DNA from: an uncultured Clostridia bacterium
GTDB taxonomy: Bacteria; Bacillota; Clostridia; Lachnospirales; Lachnospiraceae
Reading direction: 5' to 3'
Assembly: GCA_937888895.1 (NCBI GenBank)
Contig: CALASV010000016.1
Location: 1 to 6,047, forward strand
Length of the DNA stretch: 6,047 bases
Part shown: piece after piece, positions 1-5,853 of the stretch
How positions within the stretch are numbered: position 1 is the first letter of the stretch
Layout of the letters: each line of letters begins with the position of its first letter
Program-made: the position numbers and the translations under genes
The notes under the pieces: model-generated
What the model was told of the DNA's origin: nothing
The model's database searches: none
Seen by the model: the letters and a program-made list of their open reading frames with translations, nothing else

Positions 1-1959
1 TATGATGGTCAAGATTTATTAAAGATTACAGAAGAAGATTTCCACAAAATTCGTGGTGATAAAATTGCTATGATCTTCCAAGATCCAATGTCTAGTTTAA
101 ATCCAATTATGCGTATTGGTAAGCAGTTAACAGAAGCGATGTTATTAAAGGGGAAAGTTCGTCAGAAGTCTAGTAAAGAAAATTTCAATTTTACATTAAA
201 AGAATTAGAGAAAGCTATGATTGCTTCCTTAGATGGAAAAGATGGGAAGACAGCTTCTGATATGACAACGCTTTGTAATAATTTTCATAAATTTGAGTTT
301 AAACAAATTGAGTTAGAACAAGCTTATAATACAGCACATGAATCTGCGATAGAAGCAGTAGATGCAATCAAAGATGTAGTATTTCACATTGAGAAAAATG
401 CATTTGCAAAGGATGAAAAATATTCGATTAATGAAATTATTCGTCTTTCTAAAGAAACAAAGAATACTTATGTAGTTCATGGAACAGATGCAGAAAAGTT
501 AGATGCGTTAGTTACTGAGTTAAAGACAGTATCTGTCAATGAAATTAAAGAAAAGTCTTATACAAATACAGAACGTATCTTAAAAGAACTTCAGAAAATA
601 TTAGAAAAAGCTTTAGAAAATCAGCAACCAGACTTTTTTAGTATGGGTTGTTATGTGGCATTTTCTGGAAAACCAGTTCCTAATATGCCAATTCCTAAAT
701 TAAATGAAATGATGCGTAAATATGCAGATGATACGTTAATTAATGAGTTTCGTCATTATGCACAATCAGCACTTGCTTATAATGTAAAGAAGTATAATGA
801 ATTAAAAAGAGAAGCATTAAAAGTATTAAAGGCGAAGCGTGATGTATTTACACAGGAAAATTTAGATAGAAAAGCTTGTTTTGATGCTGCTGAGATAATG
901 ACAAAGGCCATAGAAGCTTCGATTGACCGTTTAGAAATTCATAAAGATGGTCTTGCGTATGTATTTGGTGTAAGTATTAAGTCTGACTTAAATACGTATT
1001 TTGAAGGTATTGAAAAAAATAAAGTTGCTGCAAAATTACATGAGAAACAGCAAAGAAAATATGACCACTTAGTAAATTTAGGAAAACAGCCATCTTGGAA
1101 GGTAACTCCTTCTACGGCAGTAGATTTAGAAGTAGCAAAAGATACGACAGTTTCTTTGATTGACCGTATGATTGCTCATTATGAAGAAATTTTAGCTTCT
1201 GAGACACAGAAGGATTTTAATAAGGCTACGTATGAATTGATTAAATATTTTAAGGAAAATGCTTCTGGTATTGTTATGAAAGTAACAAAGTCTATGGCAA
1301 AGTATAAAGCACTGAAGTTAATGGAAGAAGTAGGTATTTCTGATACAAGAAGACGTTATAATCAATATCCATTTGAATTTTCTGGTGGTATGAGACAGCG
1401 TATTGTTATTGCGATTGCATTGGCTGCCAATCCAGACATTTTGATTTGTGACGAACCAACAACAGCACTTGACGTAACAATTCAGGCACAGATTTTGGAA
1501 TTGATTAATAAATTAAAAGAAGAAAAAGGTTTAACAATTATCTTTATTACGCATGACCTTGGTGTTGTTGCTAATATGGCTGATAGAATTGCTGTTATGT
1601 ATGCTGGTAAGATTGTAGAATATGGTACAAGTGAGGAAGTATTTTATGCTCCAGCTCATCCTTATACTTGGGCGTTACTTTCTGCTATGCCTGATGTGGA
1701 AACAAATGAGAGATTGGAATCTATTCCAGGAACTCCTCCAAATATGATTTATCCTCCAGTGGGAGATGCATTTGCAGATAGAAATAAGTATGCATTAAAG
1801 ATTGATTTTGAGAAACAACCACCAATGTTCCAAATTAGTGAAACTCATTCCGCAGCTACTTGGTTATTACATCCAAATGCACCAAAGGTAGACCCACCAA
1901 AGATTATTACAGAGCGTATTGCTAGAATGAGAGCGAAGGGAGGACAAGACAATGTCTAA
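1..1959 (+). CDS. oppD: Oligopeptide ABC transporter ATPase OppD, 5'-truncated, with a very large internal insertion
   Basis: One of the two ATP-hydrolysing subunits of an oligopeptide importer, acting on the cytoplasmic face of the membrane with OppF and the OppB/OppC permeases. The frame is open from base 1, so the gene starts upstream and Walker A lies outside the window; the ATG at 70 is internal, inside the Q-loop region. Numbering visible residues from base 1: Q-loop IFQDP (Q27), signature FSGGMRQR (460-467), Walker B ILICDEP (480-486), D-loop ALD (D491), switch histidine ITHD (H518), and a C-terminal oligopeptide-transporter domain from about 560. Between Q-loop and signature, roughly residues 56-435 (bases 166-1305) are extra, mostly helical, Lys/Glu-rich sequence not found in ordinary OppD proteins of about 330-360 residues. 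All motifs around it are intact, so this is an insertion and not decay. The C-terminal domain lacks the four iron-sulfur cysteines of some OppD/DppD relatives (GD, RN and ATW at the expected sites), as I recall for Firmicutes OppD/AmiE. The last 8 bp overlap oppF. Confidence 0.93.
   Translation, partial: YDGQDLLKITEEDFHKIRGDKIAMIFQDPMSSLNPIMRIGKQLTEAMLLKGKVRQKSSKENFNFTLKELEKAMIASLDGKDGKTASDMTTLCNNFHKFEFKQIELEQAYNTAHESAIEAVDAIKDVVFHIEKNAFAKDEKYSINEIIRLSKETKNTYVVHGTDAEKLDALVTELKTVSVNEIKEKSYTNTERILKELQKILEKALENQQPDFFSMGCYVAFSGKPVPNMPIPKLNEMMRKYADDTLINEFRHYAQSALAYNVKKYNELKREALKVLKAKRDVFTQENLDRKACFDAAEIMTKAIEASIDRLEIHKDGLAYVFGVSIKSDLNTYFEGIEKNKVAAKLHEKQQRKYDHLVNLGKQPSWKVTPSTAVDLEVAKDTTVSLIDRMIAHYEEILASETQKDFNKATYELIKYFKENASGIVMKVTKSMAKYKALKLMEEVGISDTRRRYNQYPFEFSGGMRQRIVIAIALAANPDILICDEPTTALDVTIQAQILELINKLKEEKGLTIIFITHDLGVVANMADRIAVMYAGKIVEYGTSEEVFYAPAHPYTWALLSAMPDVETNERLESIPGTPPNMIYPPVGDAFADRNKYALKIDFEKQPPMFQISETHSAATWLLHPNAPKVDPPKIITERIARMRAKGGQDNV
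166..1305 (+). other. About 380-residue insertion domain inside OppD, between Q-loop and ABC signature
   Basis: The boundaries are approximate and were set by where the sequence stops resembling OppD (after AMLLKGK) and starts again (at YKALKLMEEVGI). The stretch is in frame, without stops, and has the same codon style as its surroundings. It reads as a run of charged amphipathic helices, with one more hydrophobic, Pro-rich break around bases 625-700 (FFSMGCYVAFSG, then PVPNMPIP). I recognise no named domain, metal motif or membrane segment in it. In the ABC fold it would emerge from the helical subdomain, close to where the ATPase contacts the permease coupling helices. A structural or regulatory role is inference. 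Confidence 0.8.
1936..1944 (+). promoter_or_regulatory. Ribosome binding site of oppF inside the end of oppD
   Basis: AAGGGAGGA sits 7 bases before the oppF ATG at 1952 and lies within the last codons of oppD. It fixes the oppF start and means that oppF translation begins as ribosomes finish oppD, which suits two subunits needed in equal amounts. Confidence 0.8.
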
Positions 1960-3055
1960 GCAAGGTGAAACCCTGTTGCGAGTAGAAAATCTCTGTCAGT
2001 ATTTTGGTAGAAATAAAGCAGTAGATAATGTTAGTTTTGAAGTAAAAAAGGGAGAAGTATTTGGTTTAGTAGGGGAATCTGGTTGTGGAAAAACAACAAC
2101 AGGTCGTTCCATTATTAAACTATATAATATTACTTCTGGAAATATTTATTTCAAAGGAGAAAGAATATCTGCTGGTACACTGTCGTATAAAACAAATATA
2201 TTAGAAGCAAGAAAAACTTTTAATAAAGAAAAAGAGGAAATTGAAAAATCTTCTTTGAGTTCTGCAGAAAAGAAAAATAAGATTGCAGAAAAGAAAGCAC
2301 AATTAGATAGTTATGTAAAAAAGCAAAATGAGGAAATGCGAGAAGCAATCAAAGACCATAAAAGACGTAGATGTGTTACAGAAATTCAGATGATTTTTCA
2401 AGACCCAATTTCTTCGCTTGACCCTCGTATGACCGTTGGTCAGATTATTGCAGAAGGTTTAATTATTCGTGGAGAAAAGGATAAAGAAAAGATTAATAAG
2501 AAAGTATATGAAGCGTTAGAAATGGTAGGTTTAGTACGTGAACACGCAGGTCGTTATCCACACGAATTTTCTGGTGGACAAAGACAGCGTATTGGTGTAG
2601 CAAGAGCTGTTATTATGAATCCAGAAATGATTATTGCAGATGAGCCAGTTTCTGCACTAGACGTATCTATTCAAGCACAAGTTATCAATTTGTTAGATGA
2701 TTTACGTCATAAAATGGGATTGACCATTTTGTTCGTTGCACATGACCTTTCCGTTGTAAAATATTTTTCTGATAGAATTGGTGTTATGTATTACGGTAAG
2801 ATGGTAGAACTTGCAACTTCAGAAGAGTTGTTTAAGCATCCACTTCATCCATATACAAAATCATTATTGTCTGCCATTCCTATGCCAGATCCAGAGTATG
2901 AAAAGAAGCGTCAAAGAATTACGTATGTTCCATTAGCAGAACATGATTATAGTGTAGACCTTCCAAGTTTGAGAGAAGTTTCTCCGGGACATTTTGTACA
3001 TTGTAATCAGGCAGAATTTGAAAAAATACAAAAAATTCTTGCACAAGATAAGTAA
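1952..3055 (+). CDS. oppF: Oligopeptide ABC transporter ATPase OppF, with a charged insertion before the Q-loop
   Basis: Second ATPase of the oligopeptide importer, expected to dimerise with OppD at the cytoplasmic face. All nucleotide-binding motifs are present: Walker A GESGCGKT (41-48), Q-loop IFQDP (Q150), signature SGGQRQR (207-213), Walker B MIIADEP (226-232), D-loop ALD (D237) and switch histidine VAHD (H264). The C-terminus carries the Firmicutes OppF-type tail (HDYS, then PGHFV, 331-348). At 367 residues it is longer than most OppF proteins. The excess is a Lys/Glu-rich stretch at about 73-143 that looks like a helical hairpin or coiled coil and lies between the Walker A half of the core and the Q-loop. 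The start at 1952 is supported by a strong ribosome binding site and by MSKQGETLLRVENL, which leads directly into the first core strand. It overlaps oppD by 8 bp and is the last gene of the operon, followed by a terminator. Confidence 0.95.
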   Translation: MSKQGETLLRVENLCQYFGRNKAVDNVSFEVKKGEVFGLVGESGCGKTTTGRSIIKLYNITSGNIYFKGERISAGTLSYKTNILEARKTFNKEKEEIEKSSLSSAEKKNKIAEKKAQLDSYVKKQNEEMREAIKDHKRRRCVTEIQMIFQDPISSLDPRMTVGQIIAEGLIIRGEKDKEKINKKVYEALEMVGLVREHAGRYPHEFSGGQRQRIGVARAVIMNPEMIIADEPVSALDVSIQAQVINLLDDLRHKMGLTILFVAHDLSVVKYFSDRIGVMYYGKMVELATSEELFKHPLHPYTKSLLSAIPMPDPEYEKKRQRITYVPLAEHDYSVDLPSLREVSPGHFVHCNQAEFEKIQKILAQDK

Positions 3056-3064
3056 TAGAGAATT

Positions 3065-3120
3065 GTAAAAAGCCTACTTTATTTCGTAGATAATACGAAG
3101 CAGAGTAAGGCTTTTACTTT
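3065..3120 (+). terminator. Intrinsic terminator of the opp operon
   Basis: A long imperfect hairpin begins 10 bases after the oppF stop. The left arm starts GTAAAAAGCC (3065-3074) and the right arm ends GGCTTTTAC (3109-3117). The apical stem is CGTA/TACG around a five-base GATAA loop (3085-3097), with GU pairs, one A-C mismatch and small bulges between. The right arm runs into TTTTACTTT, giving the U-rich tail. The A-rich left side means it could also stop transcription coming from the other strand. Confidence 0.8.
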
Positions 3121-3160
3121 AGATAGGATAGTAAATTTAAGAGAGTAGAATGGAGAAGGA

Positions 3161-3550
3161 ATGAAGAAGTATTTAATACAATTAATAGTTGGAATTGGAA
3201 TTGCGATAGCCATTATGTATTATCGGATGCCACAAATGACGGAAGGGATTTCTGGAATTATGATGGCAATGAGTGATGGTTTTGCTGTGGTAGGATTGTT
3301 ATATTTTGGGTTTGGTGGTTTGATGCTTGTTTCTACCACAGGTTTTTTTGATATTTTTAGTTATGCATTTAAAAAAGGAGCACATGCATTTGTTCCGAAT
3401 TATGGTGCTGATTTAGGAAATTATTATGATTATAAGATGGAACGAAAAGAAACAAGAAGTAAGGAAACAGAAAAATCGACTTTAATTTTAGGAGTTATTT
3501 TTTTATTAGTTTCTGGTTTATTTACAATGATTTGGTATCAATTAGTATAG
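3161..3550 (+). CDS. Small integral membrane protein, DUF3899-like
   Basis: A 129-residue protein of unknown function. It has a membrane helix at about 5-21, a second long hydrophobic stretch at about 40-60 and a third at about 107-127. A polar, probably cytoplasmic loop (about 70-106) is rich in Lys, Arg and Glu. The motif around residues 49-66 (FGFGG, then GFFDIFSY) followed by a basic segment is what I associate with the DUF3899 family of short Firmicutes membrane proteins; this is recognition by pattern only. The start is supported by GGAG at 3152-3155, five bases before the ATG. It lies 40 bp after the opp terminator, so it is probably transcribed separately from opp, although I could not find a convincing promoter in the gap. 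The GNAT gene follows 13 bp downstream and is likely co-transcribed. Confidence 0.75.
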   Translation: MKKYLIQLIVGIGIAIAIMYYRMPQMTEGISGIMMAMSDGFAVVGLLYFGFGGLMLVSTTGFFDIFSYAFKKGAHAFVPNYGADLGNYYDYKMERKETRSKETEKSTLILGVIFLLVSGLFTMIWYQLV

Positions 3551-3563
3551 AAAGATAAAATAT

Positions 3564-4451
3564 ATGAAGTATAAACAGTTACAGTATGCATTGAAAATGG
3601 TATTGTTAGATGTAGAAAATAAATATGAATTATGGAAAGAAAATTTAAGAGAAGAAGGAATTTTAGTCGTTGTAATAGCAGATAAGTTAAAAAAAGAAAT
3701 TCCTCTATTGGACATAATAGGGGAATTTGGTGTAGGAGTTTTGGATTGTCTTTTTATTACAAAGGAAGAAAAACATCATCAAATAGCAAAGAAATTTGGA
3801 ATAGCAGTAGTAGGGTGTATGGAACAGGGATGTGAAACTCCAAAAACGAAAGTTTTATTAGAAAATTTAGAAGAAGTTTCTGTTTCTTATTTGAATTTAA
3901 TTTTTTGTCATGCAAATGGATTGCCTGCTACTATTGCAGAAACAAAACGTTGTTATATTAGAGAATTTACAAAGAAAGATATTCCTATACTTTATGAAAT
4001 TTTACAAGAAAAGGAAGTAGCAAGATTTTTATCAGAAAAACTAGAGGAAAAAGAAGAAATAGAACAGCTGATGGCATATATTTCTTATGTGTATTCTTTT
4101 TTTGAATATGGATATTGGGGAATTTTTTTAAAAGATACGAATGAATTAATAGGTCGAGCCGGATTTCAAGAAGGAAGTTGGCCTTTAGAAGTAGGCTATG
4201 TGATTAAAAATGAACTTTGGGGAAAAGGTTTAGCGACAGAAGTTTTATCAGAATTGCTTGTTTATGGAGAGGAAGAACTAGGTTGTCAAGAGTTTTTTGT
4301 AAAAATTGTAGAGAATAATAGAGCATCCATAAGAGTAGCAGAAAAATGTGGTTTCAATGATACAAAAAAAGAAGAAATATTATATAGAGAGGATGAAAAA
4401 CAAGTAAAAATAAGAGTATTTCATCGGGTGGTATGTAATGAGCTGTTGTAA
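3564..4451 (+). CDS. GNAT-family N-acetyltransferase with an extra N-terminal domain
   Basis: The C-terminal half (about 128-290) is a GNAT acetyltransferase of the RimJ/RimL type, which transfers an acetyl group from acetyl-CoA to an amine. The opening strand is CYIREFTKKDIP (130-141), followed by LIGRAGF (195-201), the acetyl-CoA loop ELWGKGLATE (217-226) and the closing motif NNRASIRVAEKCGF (251-264). The substrate cannot be read from the sequence. Residues 1-120 are a separate alpha/beta-looking domain: MVLLDVEN (12-19), ILVVVIAD (33-40), LFITKEEK (63-70), then FGIAVVGCME (78-87). That order of strands resembles the core of HAD phosphatases. The usual second Asp of motif I is Glu (DVE) and motif II has Ala in place of Ser/Thr, so a catalytically dead HAD-like domain is my best guess, not a firm call. 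At 295 residues it is far longer than a single-domain GNAT (about 150-190). The ribosome binding site is weak (AGAAAG at 3549-3554); the ATG at 3597 is a poorer alternative because it would cut the first strand. Confidence 0.85.
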   Translation: MKYKQLQYALKMVLLDVENKYELWKENLREEGILVVVIADKLKKEIPLLDIIGEFGVGVLDCLFITKEEKHHQIAKKFGIAVVGCMEQGCETPKTKVLLENLEEVSVSYLNLIFCHANGLPATIAETKRCYIREFTKKDIPILYEILQEKEVARFLSEKLEEKEEIEQLMAYISYVYSFFEYGYWGIFLKDTNELIGRAGFQEGSWPLEVGYVIKNELWGKGLATEVLSELLVYGEEELGCQEFFVKIVENNRASIRVAEKCGFNDTKKEEILYREDEKQVKIRVFHRVVCNELL

Positions 4452-4477
4452 AATTCCATTGTGAATTTTTAACAGCT
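4441..4477. terminator. Hairpin between convergent genes, probable terminator
   Basis: AGCTGTT (4441-4447) pairs with AACAGCT (4471-4477), and AAAATTC (4450-4456) pairs with GAATTTT (4463-4469), around the loop CATTGT. The left arm includes the last codons and the stop of the GNAT gene. It sits between two convergent genes and could serve either, but neither side has a clean run of U after the stem (CGTTGTATTATT on the plus strand), so efficiency is uncertain. Confidence 0.5.
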
Positions 4478-4506
4478 CGTTGTATTATTAGAAAGAAAAG
4501 AGTTGT

Positions 4507-5091
4507 TTATGGAGTTGGTGTGGCAGTTCCACCATTATTTGCACCATTTTCATTTCCTGTACCGTTCATTGTGTCATTGGTTTGATTATGATTTCTATCG
4601 TTATTAGTATCTGTACCAATATCGTTTACAGCATCACCAATACCATCAATCACATTACCAACACCATCAATAATGCCATCGCCGACATCTTCGATACCAT
4701 TTGTAATACCAGTACCTAAATTGTCATTATTGTTTGTGTCATTAGTTGTGCCATTATTATTGGTATTGTTTGTTGAATTATTGGTTGTACCATTATTATT
4801 AGTGTCGTTTATTGTGTTATTATTGTTTGTATCATTAGTGTTACTGCCATTATTCATGTCAGTACCGTTCGTTGTATTATTATTGTTATTCATACCGTTG
4901 TTACCATTGTTTAAATCATCGCTATGATTTGGTGTAACAGTAGGTGTATTTGTTGGTGTTGGAGTTTGTTGTCCATAAGTGCCTTCTGTTACAGAATTGT
5001 TATTGCTGTTGCCATCGTCTCTGCCACATGCAGTAAATCCACATAACATAAGACAGCAAACTACCAACATATAGATTGTTTGCTTTTTCAT
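4507..5091 (-). CDS. Low-complexity Asn/Thr/Gly-rich lipoprotein
   Basis: A 194-residue predicted lipoprotein of unknown function, anchored to the outer face of the cell membrane. The start is the ATG at 5091, with AGGAGGT five bases upstream and directly followed by a signal peptide: MKKQ, a hydrophobic core (6-19) and the lipobox FTAC with Cys22 as the lipidated residue. The in-frame ATG at 5175 would put 28 extra residues before the signal peptide and is not credible. The mature part has no recognisable fold: a TPTPTNTPTVTP stretch (43-54), a region about half Asn with Thr and Gly (60-125), a near-heptad Gly/Asp/Ile/Val segment (128-159), and a tail ending TATPTP. Of 173 mature residues, 53 are Asn. 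Such composition suggests a flexible surface spacer or stalk. Its only neighbours are the convergent GNAT gene and the divergent CYTH gene, so context gives no function. Confidence 0.8.
   Translation of the reverse strand: MKKQTIYMLVVCCLMLCGFTACGRDDGNSNNNSVTEGTYGQQTPTPTNTPTVTPNHSDDLNNGNNGMNNNNNTTNGTDMNNGSNTNDTNNNNTINDTNNNGTTNNSTNNTNNNGTTNDTNNNDNLGTGITNGIEDVGDGIIDGVGNVIDGIGDAVNDIGTDTNNDRNHNQTNDTMNGTGNENGANNGGTATPTP
4615..4710 (-). repeat. Near-heptad Gly-Asp-Ile/Val repeat in the lipoprotein
   Basis: Residues 128-159 consist of about four units: GITNGIE, DVGDGIID, GVGNVID and GIGDAVN, then DIG. The pattern is x-[VI]-G-[DN]-x-[IV]-[DN], with spacings 7, 8, 7 and 7 between the first aliphatic residues. 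It is the only part of the mature protein with regular hydrophobic spacing, so it could form an amphipathic helix or repeat ribbon. Confidence 0.7.
4717..4914 (-). repeat. Degenerate Asn/Thr-coding tandem repeat region
   Basis: This stretch encodes lipoprotein residues 60-125, built from variants of NNN-G-TT-N and NDTNNN. At DNA level it is a patchwork of ATT/GTT/GGT triplets on the plus strand. The clearest pair is 4742-4775 against 4781-4814: 28 of 34 bases match, with a 39-bp period, encoding TNNNGTTN twice 13 residues apart. Because the unit length is a multiple of three, gain or loss of units would keep the frame. Confidence 0.7.
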
Positions 5092-5096
5092 AAAGC

Positions 5097-5103
5097 ACCT
5101 CCT
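5097..5103 (-). promoter_or_regulatory. Ribosome binding site of the lipoprotein gene
   Basis: On the minus strand AGGAGGT is followed by the five bases GCTTT and then the ATG at 5091. It is a near-perfect Shine-Dalgarno sequence and decides the start in favour of 5091 over the upstream in-frame ATG at 5175. Confidence 0.85.
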
Positions 5104-5121
5104 ATAAAAAATAATAAATTT

Positions 5122-5147
5122 AACGAAAGAGTATCGTTTAAGAGTAT
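5122..5147. repeat. Short inverted and direct repeats upstream of the lipoprotein gene
   Basis: AACGA (5122-5126) and TCGTT (5134-5138) form an inverted repeat with a 7-base centre. The 8-mer AAGAGTAT occurs at 5127-5134 and again at 5140-5147, 13 bp apart. The block lies 31-56 bp before the lipoprotein start and overlaps the weak candidate promoter, so it could be an operator or a 5' leader hairpin; chance is also possible at this AT content. Confidence 0.3.
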
Positions 5148-5171
5148 TATTTGCGTGAATAAAAATGTTAT
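5143..5171 (-). promoter_or_regulatory. Weak candidate promoter for the lipoprotein gene
   Basis: On the minus strand ATAACA (5166-5171) and AATACT (5143-5148) are separated by 17 bases. Each matches the sigma-A consensus at four of six positions. It would start transcription near 5136 and leave a leader of about 45 bases. It is the best spaced pair I found in this gap, but in DNA this AT-rich such matches are common. Confidence 0.25.
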
Positions 5172-5185
5172 GCATGGAAAGATTA

Positions 5186-5214
5186 GTGACATCTGAGAAA
5201 TTTTTTGGTACAAT
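5186..5214 (+). promoter_or_regulatory. Sigma-A-type promoter for the CYTH-rlmD unit
   Basis: GTGACA (5186-5191, five of six matches to TTGACA) and TACAAT (5209-5214, five of six matches to TATAAT) are separated by exactly 17 bases. Transcription would start near 5221, leaving a leader of about 114 bases, AT-rich and without any riboswitch-like or terminator-like structure that I can see. Confidence 0.6.
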
Positions 5215-5334
5215 AGGAATGCTGAAAATAAATAGAAATTTTTAATTATCAAAAATGAATTTTTTAGTTAAAAGGAAGAAGTAGTAGAGTGGATAGTATA
5301 TGTCTATTTTGCAAAGTAAAAGAAAGGGAGAAAA

Positions 5335-5853
5335 ATGGAAATAGAACGCAAATTTACAATAAAGAAATTGCCAGAAGATTTAGAATGTTATGAAAAAAAA
5401 GAATTAGAACAAGCGTATCTTTGTACGAATCCAGTTGTTCGTATTCGTAGAAGTAATGAAGAATATTATTTAACTTATAAGTCAAAAGAAGATTTGACAT
5501 TAAAAAAAGATGCGACAGCACGATGTTGTGAAGAAGTAGAGCTTCCTTTGAAAAAAGAAGCGTATGAGCATTTAAAAACAAAATCTGATGGACAAGTAAT
5601 TACAAAAACAAGATATATTATTCCTATCGAATGTAATCGTAAGATAGAATTAGATATTTTTCATGGATATTTAGATGGGCTTATTTTTGCAGAAATTGAG
5701 TTTGAAAGTGAAGAAGAGGCAGCAGCTTGTGAGATTCCAGAATGGTTTTTAGAAGATGTTACCTTTGATAGACGATATAGCAATGCATTTATGACAAAAT
5801 TTTCTTCTTATGAAGAGTTGATGAGTTGGAAAGAAGATAGAAAGGAAAAGTAA
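5335..5853 (+). CDS. CYTH-domain protein, probable triphosphate tunnel metalloenzyme
   Basis: A 172-residue single-domain CYTH protein, the family whose members hydrolyse triphosphates (inorganic tripolyphosphate, thiamine triphosphate) or, in class IV enzymes, make cyclic AMP, inside an eight-stranded beta tunnel. The signature ExExK is present at the N-terminus as EIERK (E2, E4, K6). Other tunnel-facing charged residues alternate along strands: R36 and R38 in VVRIRR, K49 in LTYK, R63, E67 and E69, K91 and R93 in KTRY, E105 and D107 in IELD, and E120, E122 and E124 in AEIEFE. DRRYSN (145-150) matches the closing motif of the family. The length fits short bacterial triphosphatases of the Clostridium thermocellum type, so tripolyphosphatase is the most likely activity; the substrate is inferred. 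The start at 5335 is set by AAAGGGAG (5323-5330) and by the signature immediately following. It shares one base with the next gene (TAATG). Confidence 0.9.
   Translation: MEIERKFTIKKLPEDLECYEKKELEQAYLCTNPVVRIRRSNEEYYLTYKSKEDLTLKKDATARCCEEVELPLKKEAYEHLKTKSDGQVITKTRYIIPIECNRKIELDIFHGYLDGLIFAEIEFESEEEAAACEIPEWFLEDVTFDRRYSNAFMTKFSSYEELMSWKEDRKEK

Noticed and set aside
70..1959. A complete 629-residue protein starting at the ATG at 70
   Set aside because: The frame is open to base 1 and the upstream codons read as normal OppD sequence leading into the Q-loop; this ATG is the Met of MIFQDP, so the gene is truncated by the window edge.
3063..3094. TTGTAA and GATAAT as a promoter for the DUF3899-like gene
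   Set aside because: The spacing is 20 bases and both boxes fall inside the opp terminator hairpin.
4717..4914. CRISPR-like array
   Set aside because: The repeats are degenerate, triplet-based and coding; there are no constant repeats separated by unique spacers, and no cas genes are in view.
4673..4927. Plus-strand open frame of 84 residues, Leu/Val/Pro-rich and membrane-like
   Set aside because: It is the reverse complement of the Asn/Thr repeat tract of the lipoprotein; AAT codons read backwards give hydrophobic codons. It has no credible ribosome binding site.
5092..5175. Extension of the lipoprotein by 28 residues to the ATG at 5175
   Set aside because: It would bury the signal peptide, and the strong AGGAGGT at 5097-5103 points to the ATG at 5091.
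5165..5245. Short plus-strand open frame of 26 codons (MLCMERL...) in the divergent gap
   Set aside because: It has no ribosome binding site and overlaps the predicted promoter of the CYTH gene.
5238..5256. ATTTTT/AAAAAT inverted repeat in the leader of the CYTH gene as a terminator or riboswitch
   Set aside because: It is only six A-T pairs with no GC in the stem, expected by chance in DNA this AT-rich.
5354..5581. Minus-strand open frame of 75 residues
   Set aside because: It lies wholly within the well-supported CYTH gene on the other strand, with no start signal of its own.
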